DNA of 64,000 nucleotides from Phorcus lineatus (Eukaryota; Mollusca; Gastropoda; Trochida; Trochidae). Positions 57,101 to 64,000 of the stretch are shown here, in pieces (position 1 is the stretch's first letter; every line of letters starts with the position of its first letter). The notes below the pieces were generated by a model. The model was not told where the DNA came from, did no database searches, and saw nothing but the letters and a program-made list of their open reading frames with translations. The position numbers were made by a program, and so were the translations under genes. The DNA lies in assembly GCA_921293015.1 (NCBI GenBank), contig OV121085.1, positions 17,509,731 to 17,573,730 of the forward strand, written 5' to 3'.

Positions 57101-60100
57101 GCAGAAATGGTGCGGAACTTCGGGGGTCGACTTGAGCCTCTGGGTATCACAGTGAGGGAACTTACTGGAGATATGTCCCTCACAAAGGCAGAGATCCTTA
57201 AAACACAGGTCAGCCATCTTGGATTTTGTCCCTGTAGTTTCAAGACTAATTGATTGTGTTTTGTGCTTCTTGTTAATTTTGAAAGTGTTCATTTTAGTCT
57301 CATCAATATGTATATCCAGATTTAAAGGTTGCTGAATGAAGGTTAAGTATTTCACAAAGAAGTTTGAACATGGCTTGAGCAGCAGATAGGGGTCAAAATT
57401 ACTTGAACTTTATTTTTAAAACATCTCAAACACCAATAGATATCTAGTGGAAAAAAAAGCATTAGTGGATCAAAGATTTGTACAAGTTCTCGCTCCTTGG
57501 ATTTGAGTATTAACCAATAGTCAGGGCTTTTATTTTATTGGAATTATCCTGACAATTTCTCTGACGGCGCTAGATGCTGGTGACGACTCCCGAAAAGTGG
57601 GATGTGGTGACCAGGAAGAGTACCGGGGACGTGGCTCTTGCTCAGCTGGTCAAGCTCCTCATTATAGATGAGGTCCACTTGCTGCATGATGACCGAGGTC
57701 CAGTCATTGAGAGTCTGGTGGCCAGGACAATAAGACAGGTACGTGAAGTGCCTGGTTATTTCATCTCATATAGCCAATATTGAAGTCTATTTTTGAAGGC
57801 GGGACAAGAGTTTTTACTTCAGAAAATAGTGTCATATTAGATTTCCTTCCAAGCCTGATTAACTCCAAAGAAGGAGGACAGTTTTTAGTTATTTGTCTAT
57901 CATTTGTAAATCTTGTGTTTATGTTCATTTGAAAAGATTGATCATGTGCGTTACGAGGAATTCTGTCTCGATTATTTAAATAAAATGATGAATCTTCTAA
58001 AATCATGTTATATGGACAATCAGACATGGGTAGAATAAATTTCATGTTCCAAACAGAATTAATGACAAAATCAAAATCACAGTTATTCATTATGATCATT
58101 GATTTCTTTTACTCTTCAATGTGTTGTTAAGTATTATATAAGTTTTTCTTCTGATAATAACTCGCTCTCAAAATTTCAGCATAAACAATGAAAAATTAAA
58201 AAAATATATTCTCAAAATATTGAATTTTTTTAACTTTCCAGGTGGAGAGTTCCCAAAGCATGATCCGTATTGTGGGATTATCAGCCACTCTACCCAACTA
58301 CATTGATGTTGCTCGTTTCCTAAACGTCAACCCCTACCTTGGACTCTTCTTCTTTGACGGCAGATTTAGACCAGTTCCTCTTGGACAGAAATTTATTGGT
58401 TTGTAACACTTTCTCACTTTTTTCTGCCATCAACAATCTTTGTTAATGACCAACTTTCACAAAAGTTATTTTCATAGAAACAATCACTTTATTGTTGTTG
58501 CCCTATAGTAGTAACAATGAGTTCTTGGGTCAAGAAAGCCAGGGATTAAAATCCCTATCTTCCAGGGGGTTGTTGTACAAAACAACTTAACACTAAGGTT
58601 AACCTTAGTGCCATCCTTTTACATTGCTCAAAGGATACCTTAGTGACTTAAGGTCACCTTAGTGTTTTGTGCAACGGGACCAAGGGGCTCCTTTCACAAA
58701 GCCTAAAGATGATCCTAAGTCCTTAAGGTAACTTTAGTCCAATGTTAAAGCATGGGAGTTAAGGTTAACCTTAGTAAAGGTTGCTTTATGAAAGGAGGCC
58801 CTTGTGAAGAGCTGACACTGTACCAAATGTAGCAAGTAGCAAGAATTTTGTATAAATCTCATGTAGTTTTTAAGCATATCAGGACGGGTTCGATATAGTG
58901 CTTCTGTTCAATCATACAGCTGCTGTACATGCAACTTAGGATTTTGTTAAATTCACAATCACCACAGAGAGAGGTTCTCAGTTTGTTCCAAATCTGTTCA
59001 CAGGTATCAAACCAACCAACCGTGTCCAGCAGATGATGGAAACAAACAACGTGTGTTACGACAAGGTGCATGAACAGGTCAAAAACGGATACCAGGTAGG
59101 ATCACAAAAGCATAAATTATGATAATCATAAATGTTCCCTCTTTCTGTCCTTGCCCCAATGGCAAGAGAGACCTACTGAGTGAAAGATGAAATAGATAAA
59201 ATATTTTTTGTGGTATGCTTGTTCTTCTCTTAACTTATCTCCCTTAGGTCATGTGACCAGTGGTTTGGAGTTCATTTTTTCTCTGGAGACAAAAAAGGCA
59301 TTTAGCTCTTTGGTTTAGGAAATAATTAATAATTTTTTAATTCATATTCTAAGTTTTCCCTGCATTTATGGATTAGGTGATTATTTATACACTTCTGATT
59401 ATATTAAATATTGTTTCCAGGTGATGGTGTTTGTGCATGCAAGAAATGAGACAGTCAGGACAGCCATGATGCTTCGAGACTTTGCCAAAAACCGGGGCCA
59501 TTCTTTGATGTTCCTTCCAGACCAAGACAGGAAATATGGGGAAGCACAGAAGAATGTAAGTAAAGTCCGGAAAATCAGCAATAAGGGATAAATTCTAATG
59601 TAAGAATATATTTTTCAAGAAATGATTCGTGCCAAGTTTCACTTTGTTTTCATGATATAGAATATCATCGACATAATGTAATAAATTTTCCCTCTAGCAA
59701 GTCAACAATTGTTTCTAGATTAGGAAGTAATGATTTTTTAAGATAATATAAACAACTATGGTCTGTCACAAAATACTCCAGTATGTTAGGCTTCAGAAAA
59801 TTTGAAATGTCTTTTAAATTCTAAAATAAGTATCTCTAAGGTACAAATTTGAATTTCTTTTCCCTAGACGATGAGATCACGGAACAAGCAGCTGAAGGAC
59901 CTGTTCCCGGATGGATTCAGTATGCATCACGCTGGTATGTTGAGGCAGGACAGGAACCTGGTGGAGAGATACTTCGCAGAGGGACTCATCAAGGTCTTGG
60001 TGTGTACTGCAACCCTCGCCTGGGGAGTCAACCTGCCTGCTCACGCTGTTATCATCAAGGTGCGTTCATATGTGGATTGTCAACTTCCCCTTCAAGGCGT

Positions 60101-63100
60101 AACTTGCACATGTCTCCTCTCCATCAAATGCTATTATCTTGCTGAATACTGCAACTATTCCTAGTTCTATTTCTAGGGCTACTATCAATTAGCAACCTTC
60201 AGGAGGTTTCTGGTATATCAGTATATCTGCAGTGGGCTAAAGGTGAGGTGAGATGTTTTGGGGTAACGCCTCTTTCAAGAGTATTCCACATATATGACGC
60301 CTGCTAGAATTATTGCAGGAAGGAAGCCGACAACATGATCGTGGATATTGCATTGAATCTTACGAGCATTGGCTCAAACTAGCGGAGCATGTTTGGTTTG
60401 GCATTGCACCCAAACCTTACTTCATGTAGAATAGTTCTCTACTGCAGATGGAGTTGCCGATCCCTTAGGCTAAAGAGCTTGCACAGAAATGTTAATGAAT
60501 TGTAGAAAGTACCCAATGATTGAGACTGGCGTCAGTTAAGGCTGTAGTTGCCGATTGTAGAAACTTCTTGATAAACATCAAGTTCTTAGTGTACATTTCA
60601 ACACTTGGCTGAAGACATTCCATCTGTGGAATACATTTTCTAATGATACAGTTGGCCCTGAAGACATAGGTAATTAGATTCTCATTTAAAATTCAAATTT
60701 TTTTTTGCATGGTTAGCATTTAAATGTGTGGGACTACACGAACAAGTCAATCTTTCTTTTAAAATATCATTCAAATACCACTCCACATTTGTATTTAGTA
60801 GTAAACATTGAGAACCTTTCCATAGATCAATGAGAATTCTACCCATTTCTTATTCAAATCATGATATTTGTTGCACAGGGAACCCAACTGTATGATGCCA
60901 AGAAGGGAGCCTTTGTAGACCTGGGTATCCTAGACGTGATGCAAATCTTTGGTCGAGCGGGTCGTCCACAGTTCGACAAGTTTGGTATGGGCACCATCAT
61001 CACAACCCATGACAAGTTGAGCCATTACTTGTCCCTGATGACAAGGCAGAACCCCATAGAGAGCCAGTTCATCAACAGCCTCACTGACAACCTGAATGCT
61101 GAGGTATTGCAAGCTCTGCTTAAAGTTCATAAACGTAGATGATGTTATAGCCTTTGGCTGGTGGCATTATCAGCACTTTAATGCTTTGTGAAATCTAGGC
61201 CAATTATTAGCCTTTACTCTGGTGGTCTTGGAATTTTGAAGTGGACCTAATTTTTTTTTTAAATCAAAGTTTGTTTACATTTTTTTCTTCAACCAGGATA
61301 AAAGCAGTTCATTATATTTCAACAGTTCAAGTACAGTCCAATCAAATTCCAGCCAGCCAATGATAACGTATGGAACTTTTAATCTTAACATGTCCTTTAG
61401 ACTACCATTTATTGCTTTTCACAAGCCAAGCCTCTTTTTCACAAGCTCTGAGAGCAGATTAAAACTACTTTTTGACATAAAGATAATCCAGAAATATATA
61501 TTTATATTATTATGTGTCCATATCTCAAAATAACAAATATATGATGGACAAAATAAAATTTGATATAAAATTTTTCTTTTTGCATTTTAATCAGTTTCGA
61601 TTTCTTGATCTTATTATGTATGTTTTTTTTCTCTTACAGGTGGCCCTGGGAACAGTGACAAACGTAGAAGAGGCTGTGAAGTGGTTGAGTTACACCTACC
61701 TGTTTGTCAGGATGAGAATCAACCCTCTAGCGTACGGTATACCTTACGGATCTGTCATGGTGAGAACCCCTTGCATGTTAGCATTTTGACATGTTCTTGT
61801 GTCCTTTGTAATTTAACTGACCGCTCACCATATAACAATGTATCTTCACACATTCAAAATTCCATTAAAATAAGATCTGTAAATTGCTCATTTTATTGAT
61901 ATACCCTGCTGGATCGCTTTCTTTAGATCTTAGGCATTCAGTTAATTCATCCACCAGCACAGACTATGCGATGTTCAGAGTTTTGGAAGCGCTTCAGTCG
62001 GGACACACAACTCTGTTGGGCTTCGTAACATCTACCTTTGTTTCTCCTAATCTATAAATAGCACATCTATATTTGTGTAGAAAAATAGACGTGGGCGAGT
62101 AGCAAGATAGATCATGTTTCAATGAGATTGTAAACATTCAATCTGTGTTTTGGACGTGTTAGCTGTGAATATTGTTAATTAAGAACTTTTAGATGATTTT
62201 AATGTTTAAAAGAAATTTCATTAAAGTTATTAGACTGTTGGAATCAAGAATATGCAACTGAGAAAAGTGACAAAATTGTTTTGAACACTGTTTGTATTCA
62301 AGGATGACCCAATGCTAGAAGTGCACCGTCATGATCTCATTACTGAAGCTGGACGCAAACTTGACAAGGCTCGCATGGTGCGGTTTGATGAGAGGACCGG
62401 ATACTTTGCGTCCACTGACCAGGGCCGCATTGCCAGTCACTTCTACATCAAGTATGACACTGTAGAGGTAGGTCTTTATGTCAACTTTAATAACATGAGA
62501 CCACATTTATGTTTTCTACCTTGGGTAACTGTCAGTTATCCCCCAAAAATAACAAAATTATTTCAACCTTTTAAAAGTTTGGATGAGGAACATTTATCAG
62601 CATTTTCTGCCACACAAAAATAATCAAATAATGTAAAAACGTTCATGTACTACATAGAATTTAAGAAACAAAGGCTATCTGTTTCACAATCCATTCGTGA
62701 GCACAAAATAGTAATTCAAAGTGTATGACTTCTTGTTGTGCACAGTCACTCCTAATCTTGCATAACTCTTCTTAATAATACTACAAGATTTAACATAAAT
62801 GCAGTGAATATTTCTATGGAATTTAAGAGTGATAGTTTTTGAGGTTATGCTCTTTCCACACACAGACCATCAACGAGGGTTTTGCCTCCCACATGACAGA
62901 AGCAGATGTTTTCAATATTGTGGCCAAGTCTCAAGAATTTGAACAAATCAAGGTAAGAATATTATTTTGTCATCTGGTAGCACTTATATAAGTTGCATAT
63001 ATAATTCATTATATAAGTTAACGAAGACCTCTGTCATACATTCTTTGTCGTTTTTCAAAAGAAAGGAGCAGGTTTATAGATGTATCTTCATTTTGATTTT

Positions 63101-63390
63101 TTTGTGGTTATTTTTTTTCTCCAACAGTTCATCTCTCTTTTTTTTTTTAAATTCTGAAAATTAATCATTTTCATATATGCACTTTTTTTGCTTAATTCTG
63201 ATCTATATTCCAGGTGCGAGAGGATGAAATGGAGGAGTTAGAACAGCTGGTGTACGACGCGTGCGAGATGCCGGTGGCGGGCGGCAAGGAGAATCCAAAT
63301 GGTAAAGTGAATATTCTGCTGCAGACCTACGTCTCACGGCACAGCCTTGACTCATTCTCCCTCATCTCCGACATGGCGTACGTCGCACAG
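50862..63390 (+). CDS. ASCC3: ASCC3, activating signal cointegrator 1 complex subunit 3 (5' half, 19 exons, runs off the window)
   Basis: Spliced coding exons: 50862-51102, 51272-51834, 52371-52497, 52969-53018, 53375-53508, 54304-54448, 55626-55751, 56359-56559, 57068-57208, 57574-57738, 58242-58398, 59004-59095, 59421-59555, 59868-60059, 60879-61103, 61640-61759, 62303-62467, 62866-62952, 63214-63390. They total 3,243 nt, exactly 1,081 codons with every phase consistent; all introns are GT-AG. Known ASCC3 is a Ski2/Brr2-like tandem helicase of about 2,200 residues, so about half is here. Visible: Walker A APTGAGKT (496-503), DEVH box (608-611), SAT (645-647), HHAGM (779-783), TATLAWGVN (806-814), QIFGRAGRP (845-853). 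Known role: 3'-5' helicase of the ASCC complex with ASCC2, TRIP4 and ASCC1; it unwinds DNA for ALKBH3 alkylation repair and splits collided ribosomes. All first-cassette motifs look intact, so the gene is probably functional. Confidence 0.97.
51272..51834 (+). CDS. ASCC3: ASCC3 coding exon 2 (N-terminal region)
   Basis: Residues 81-268, the largest exon here. Contains [10 protein letters not shown], matching the conserved FGPFP block of ASCC3, and an acidic Ser/Glu stretch ([14 protein letters not shown]) that looks disordered. In vertebrates this N-terminal part contacts ASCC2. Donor GTGAGC. Confidence 0.95.
52371..52497 (+). CDS. ASCC3: ASCC3 coding exon 3
   Basis: Residues 269-310 plus one base. 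[20 protein letters not shown] aligns with the LLGxEGxELIExLLxNR block of known ASCC3. Acceptor TTTGTTTCAG, donor GTGAGT. Confidence 0.95.
52969..53018 (+). CDS. ASCC3: ASCC3 coding exon 4 (50-nt small exon)
   Basis: Residues 311-327, ending in YGCQVTIQ, which is conserved in ASCC3. It is too short to show as an ORF and is placed by phase (1 in, 0 out), by acceptor CTTTACAG and donor GTAATA, and by the match. Confidence 0.93.
53085..53327 (+). other. Unexplained open frame in ASCC3 intron 4
   Basis: 80 codons within the intron, with protein-like composition ([20 protein letters not shown], then [13 protein letters not shown]). I find no domain, and it does not join in phase with the ASCC3 exons. 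It may be a fragment of a retroelement or a chance frame. Confidence 0.25.
53375..53508 (+). CDS. ASCC3: ASCC3 coding exon 5
   Basis: Residues 328-371 plus two bases. [20 protein letters not shown] is the conserved basic/acidic helical linker before the helicase core, followed by [12 protein letters not shown]. Donor GTTTGT. Confidence 0.95.
53569..53913 (+). mobile_element. tRNA-derived SINE with (TCACC)15 tail, copy 1
   Basis: The head has RNA polymerase III promoter-like boxes: TAGCACAGCGGTTAG (A box) and GGTTTGAATTCC (B box, one mismatch to GGTTCRANNCC). The body runs through GGGCTCGGCAAC and AGTAAGGTTTGGGTGCAATG, and it ends in TCACC repeated 15 times (53,836-53,910). It is flanked by 14-bp target duplications, ACATACATAATCAG (53,555-53,568) and ACATACATGATTAG (53,914-53,927). 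It sits in ASCC3 intron 5 in the sense direction. Confidence 0.92.
53836..53910 (+). repeat. (TCACC)15 tandem repeat
   Basis: Fifteen perfect pentamers forming the 3' tail of the SINE. It is probably length-variable. Confidence 0.97.
54304..54448 (+). CDS. ASCC3: ASCC3 coding exon 6
   Basis: Residues 372-420. Includes [20 protein letters not shown], matching the HVYDSQAEA..SAFIAG region of known ASCC3. Acceptor TTGGTTCACAG, donor GTAAGA. Confidence 0.95.
54801..55130 (+). repeat. Two tandem copies of a unit of about 179 bp in ASCC3 intron 6
   Basis: 54,801-54,979 and 54,980-55,130 share a TTGCGAT start, TCTTTCTCAAACT, ACATTCTTT.GATA, CAGTGATGT.CAT and GCATGAT.TAAT blocks in the same order. 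They are diverged, with no coding sense. The unit resembles a dispersed repeat rather than host sequence, which is inference. Confidence 0.75.
55626..55751 (+). CDS. ASCC3: ASCC3 coding exon 7
   Basis: Residues 421-462: [20 protein letters not shown], the conserved lead-in to the helicase (ILPEG...YEEV.IP), ending ADLDE. Acceptor TTTTGCAG, donor GTAAAG, phase 0 at both ends. Confidence 0.95.
56359..56559 (+). CDS. ASCC3: ASCC3 coding exon 8 (Q-motif region and Walker A)
   Basis: Residues 463-529. [13 protein letters not shown] is the Q-motif-like adenine-binding region, and [14 protein letters not shown] is the Walker A loop, with Lys502 and Thr503 intact. It is the start of the first RecA-like domain. 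Confidence 0.97.
57068..57208 (+). CDS. ASCC3: ASCC3 coding exon 9 (motif Ia/Ib)
   Basis: Residues 530-576. [14 protein letters not shown] is helicase motif Ia, and [15 protein letters not shown] is the TGD block. Both are close to known ASCC3. Acceptor ATGTTACAG, donor GTCAGC. Confidence 0.97.
57574..57738 (+). CDS. ASCC3: ASCC3 coding exon 10 (DEVH box)
   Basis: Residues 577-631. [15 protein letters not shown] is motif Ic, and [17 protein letters not shown] is motif II with the catalytic Asp608-Glu609. Acceptor GGCGCTAG is pyrimidine-poor near the AG but the tract upstream (TTTCTCTG) is adequate. Confidence 0.96.
58242..58398 (+). CDS. ASCC3: ASCC3 coding exon 11 (motif III)
   Basis: Residues 632-683 plus one base. 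[11 protein letters not shown] holds motif III (SAT), and [20 protein letters not shown] matches the conserved stretch that follows in ASCC3. Confidence 0.97.
58566..58800. repeat. Two adjacent imperfect hairpins in ASCC3 intron 11
   Basis: First hairpin about 58,566-58,677: GTTGTACAAAAC...ACACTAAGGT on the left and ACCTTAGTGTTTTGTGCAAC on the right. Second about 58,687-58,800: GGGGCTCCTTTCACAAAG on the left and TTTATGAAAGGAGGCC on the right. Both are rich in CCTTAGT/ACTAAGG. They are inverted-repeat elements, probably related to each other. Confidence 0.75.
59004..59095 (+). CDS. ASCC3: ASCC3 coding exon 12
   Basis: Completes codon 684, then encodes up to residue 714: [20 protein letters not shown] aligns with the linker between the two RecA-like domains. 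Donor GTAGGA. Confidence 0.95.
59421..59555 (+). CDS. ASCC3: ASCC3 coding exon 13 (motif IV)
   Basis: Residues 715-759. [18 protein letters not shown] is motif IV at the start of the second RecA-like domain. Acceptor TTGTTTCCAG, donor GTAAGT. Confidence 0.96.
59868..60059 (+). CDS. ASCC3: ASCC3 coding exon 14 (HHAGM and motif V)
   Basis: Residues 760-823. [20 protein letters not shown] and [19 protein letters not shown] are the two strongest Ski2/Brr2 signatures, and both are intact. Acceptor TTTTCCCTAG, donor GTGCGT. Confidence 0.97.
60243..60467 (-). mobile_element. tRNA-derived SINE, copy 2, 5'-truncated
   Basis: On the - strand it reads from GGGATCGGCAAC through AGTAGAGAACTATTCTAC, AGTAAGGTTTGGGTGCAATG and GGAATACTCTTGAAAG to TCTCACCTCACC. 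These are the same blocks as copy 1 without the tRNA head and with only two tail units. GGCTAAAG flanks it on both sides (60,235-60,242 and 60,468-60,475). It lies in intron 14, antisense to ASCC3. Confidence 0.9.
60879..61103 (+). CDS. ASCC3: ASCC3 coding exon 15 (motif VI)
   Basis: Residues 824-898. [17 protein letters not shown] is motif VI with both arginines (849, 852) intact, followed by the start of the winged-helix region, [18 protein letters not shown]. Confidence 0.97.
61640..61759 (+). CDS. ASCC3: ASCC3 coding exon 16 (winged helix)
   Basis: Residues 899-938. [20 protein letters not shown] is conserved winged-helix sequence after the helicase cassette. Acceptor TTCTCTTACAG, donor GTGAGA. 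Confidence 0.96.
62303..62467 (+). CDS. ASCC3: ASCC3 coding exon 17
   Basis: Residues 939-993. [20 protein letters not shown] and [15 protein letters not shown] match the end of the winged helix and the beginning of Sec63 unit 1. Confidence 0.96.
62866..62952 (+). CDS. ASCC3: ASCC3 coding exon 18
   Basis: Residues 994-1022, [20 protein letters not shown] then EFEQIK, in the first Sec63 unit. Acceptor CACACACAG, donor GTAAGA. Confidence 0.95.
63214..63390 (+). CDS. ASCC3: ASCC3 coding exon 19 (last in window)
   Basis: Residues 1023-1081. [20 protein letters not shown] and [20 protein letters not shown] continue Sec63 unit 1. It ends MAYVAQ with donor GTGAGT, and the next exon lies beyond 64,000. 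Confidence 0.96.
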
Positions 63391-64000
63391 GTGAGTGGTA
63401 ATACCAATGTTTGAAACATAGACTCCAGCGAAGAGTTGAGATACATATTTTGCATGATAAGCACCCTAGCCAAATAAGCACCCCAAAGCACTTCTTGAAC
63501 TTAGGAAAAAAGGGAAAGGTATTCCCTCTTGTTTTTCCCATAGCTTTTTCTACTAAATAGACCTTGACAGTTTCTCAGTAAAAATGTTTTGCATCTAGCC
63601 TCTTCATTCCAGGTAGCTACATTACCTGTGCAAGGATTGTGAAAGACACCTTTGACAATGGGCCATTTTTAGGTCTTTTAGTCATTTTCAGAATGAGGAA
63701 TGGGCCACTCCCCTTAGTATCAATGGTGAAATTTGTAATTTGAATGGGCCATTTTTTCATCCAATGTGTAAAATGGCCCATGGCTCCTGCCTTTCCCAAT
63801 CCCTGCCTGTGTATTTATCTCATGTATGCTATGGGTTTTCTCAATGAATATCTTTGTGAGAAAAACTAAAAACAGTAATCAGAGAGCAGTGACCAAACAA
63901 AATTAATTCTGATGTGTAGTTTACAAATGTAAATAAAAAAGTTCCATTTTTTCGTCTAGAATATGAATATATTTTACATAGTAGGATCAGTGTAACTCAA
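63391..64000 (+). other. ASCC3: ASCC3 intron 19, cut by the window edge
   Basis: Begins with GTGAGT. No acceptor that would give an ASCC3-like exon is visible up to the edge. A short interspersed motif, AATGGGCCA, occurs several times at 63,657-63,780. Confidence 0.8.

Noticed and set aside
57761..58099. 112-codon - strand frame in ASCC3 intron 10
   Set aside because: Intronic, antisense, without motif. Frames of this length are expected by chance in 64 kb.
1..64000. CRISPR arrays, operons or ribosome-binding sites
   Set aside because: The window is eukaryotic (introns, LINEs, SINE), and no regularly spaced direct repeats with unique spacers were seen.

Overview
This is animal nuclear DNA: AT-rich, non-coding over most of its length, with GT-AG introns, LINE, Tc1-like, pogo-like and palindromic MITE-type elements, and a tRNA-derived SINE with a (TCACC)n tail. 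The repeat mix suggests a lophotrochozoan, probably a mollusc. That is inference from style of sequence, not from a diagnostic marker.

Only one host gene can be supported: the 5' half of ASCC3 on the + strand (50,841 to beyond the right edge). It is the Ski2-like helicase of the activating signal cointegrator complex, which also acts as the ribosome-quality-control trigger complex. Nineteen coding exons join in frame without a single break and give the first 1,081 residues. They cover the ASCC2-binding-type N-terminal region, the complete first helicase cassette, its winged-helix region and the beginning of the first Sec63 unit. Two SINE copies and several foldback sequences lie in its introns.

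The other 50 kb is a repeat-filled flank. 1-1.25 kb: decayed DDE_1 (pogo/Tigger/jerky-type) transposase with a PHD-like C-terminal zinc finger. 1.5-10.9 kb: no gene, but copies of a dispersed repeat (called DR1 here) and of two palindromic elements. 10.9-12.9 kb: a Tc1-like transposon with terminal inverted repeats, broken and internally duplicated. 13-29 kb: MITE-like elements, a second Tc1-like remnant on the - strand, three copies of a diverged repeat (DR2) and simple repeats. 30-48 kb: an old collinear tandem duplication (copy A about 30.0-42.0 kb, copy B about 43.3-48.0 kb). Different transposons have landed in each copy, so each copy partly shows the other's pre-insertion state. Copy A holds a 5'-truncated jockey/CR1-type LINE, a TTAA-flanked (piggyBac-type) non-autonomous element, an L1/Tx1-like LINE with a nearly intact reverse transcriptase, a 90-bp LINE tail and, at its end, another LINE fragment. 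Copy B holds an element with CCAATGTGCCTACATCCCA-type termini. 48-50.8 kb: a CpG-rich repeat, a 126-bp near-perfect palindrome and the ASCC3 upstream region.

No tRNA, rRNA, CRISPR array or other host gene was recognised. Names such as DR1-DR4 are local labels, and repeat boundaries judged by eye are approximate.
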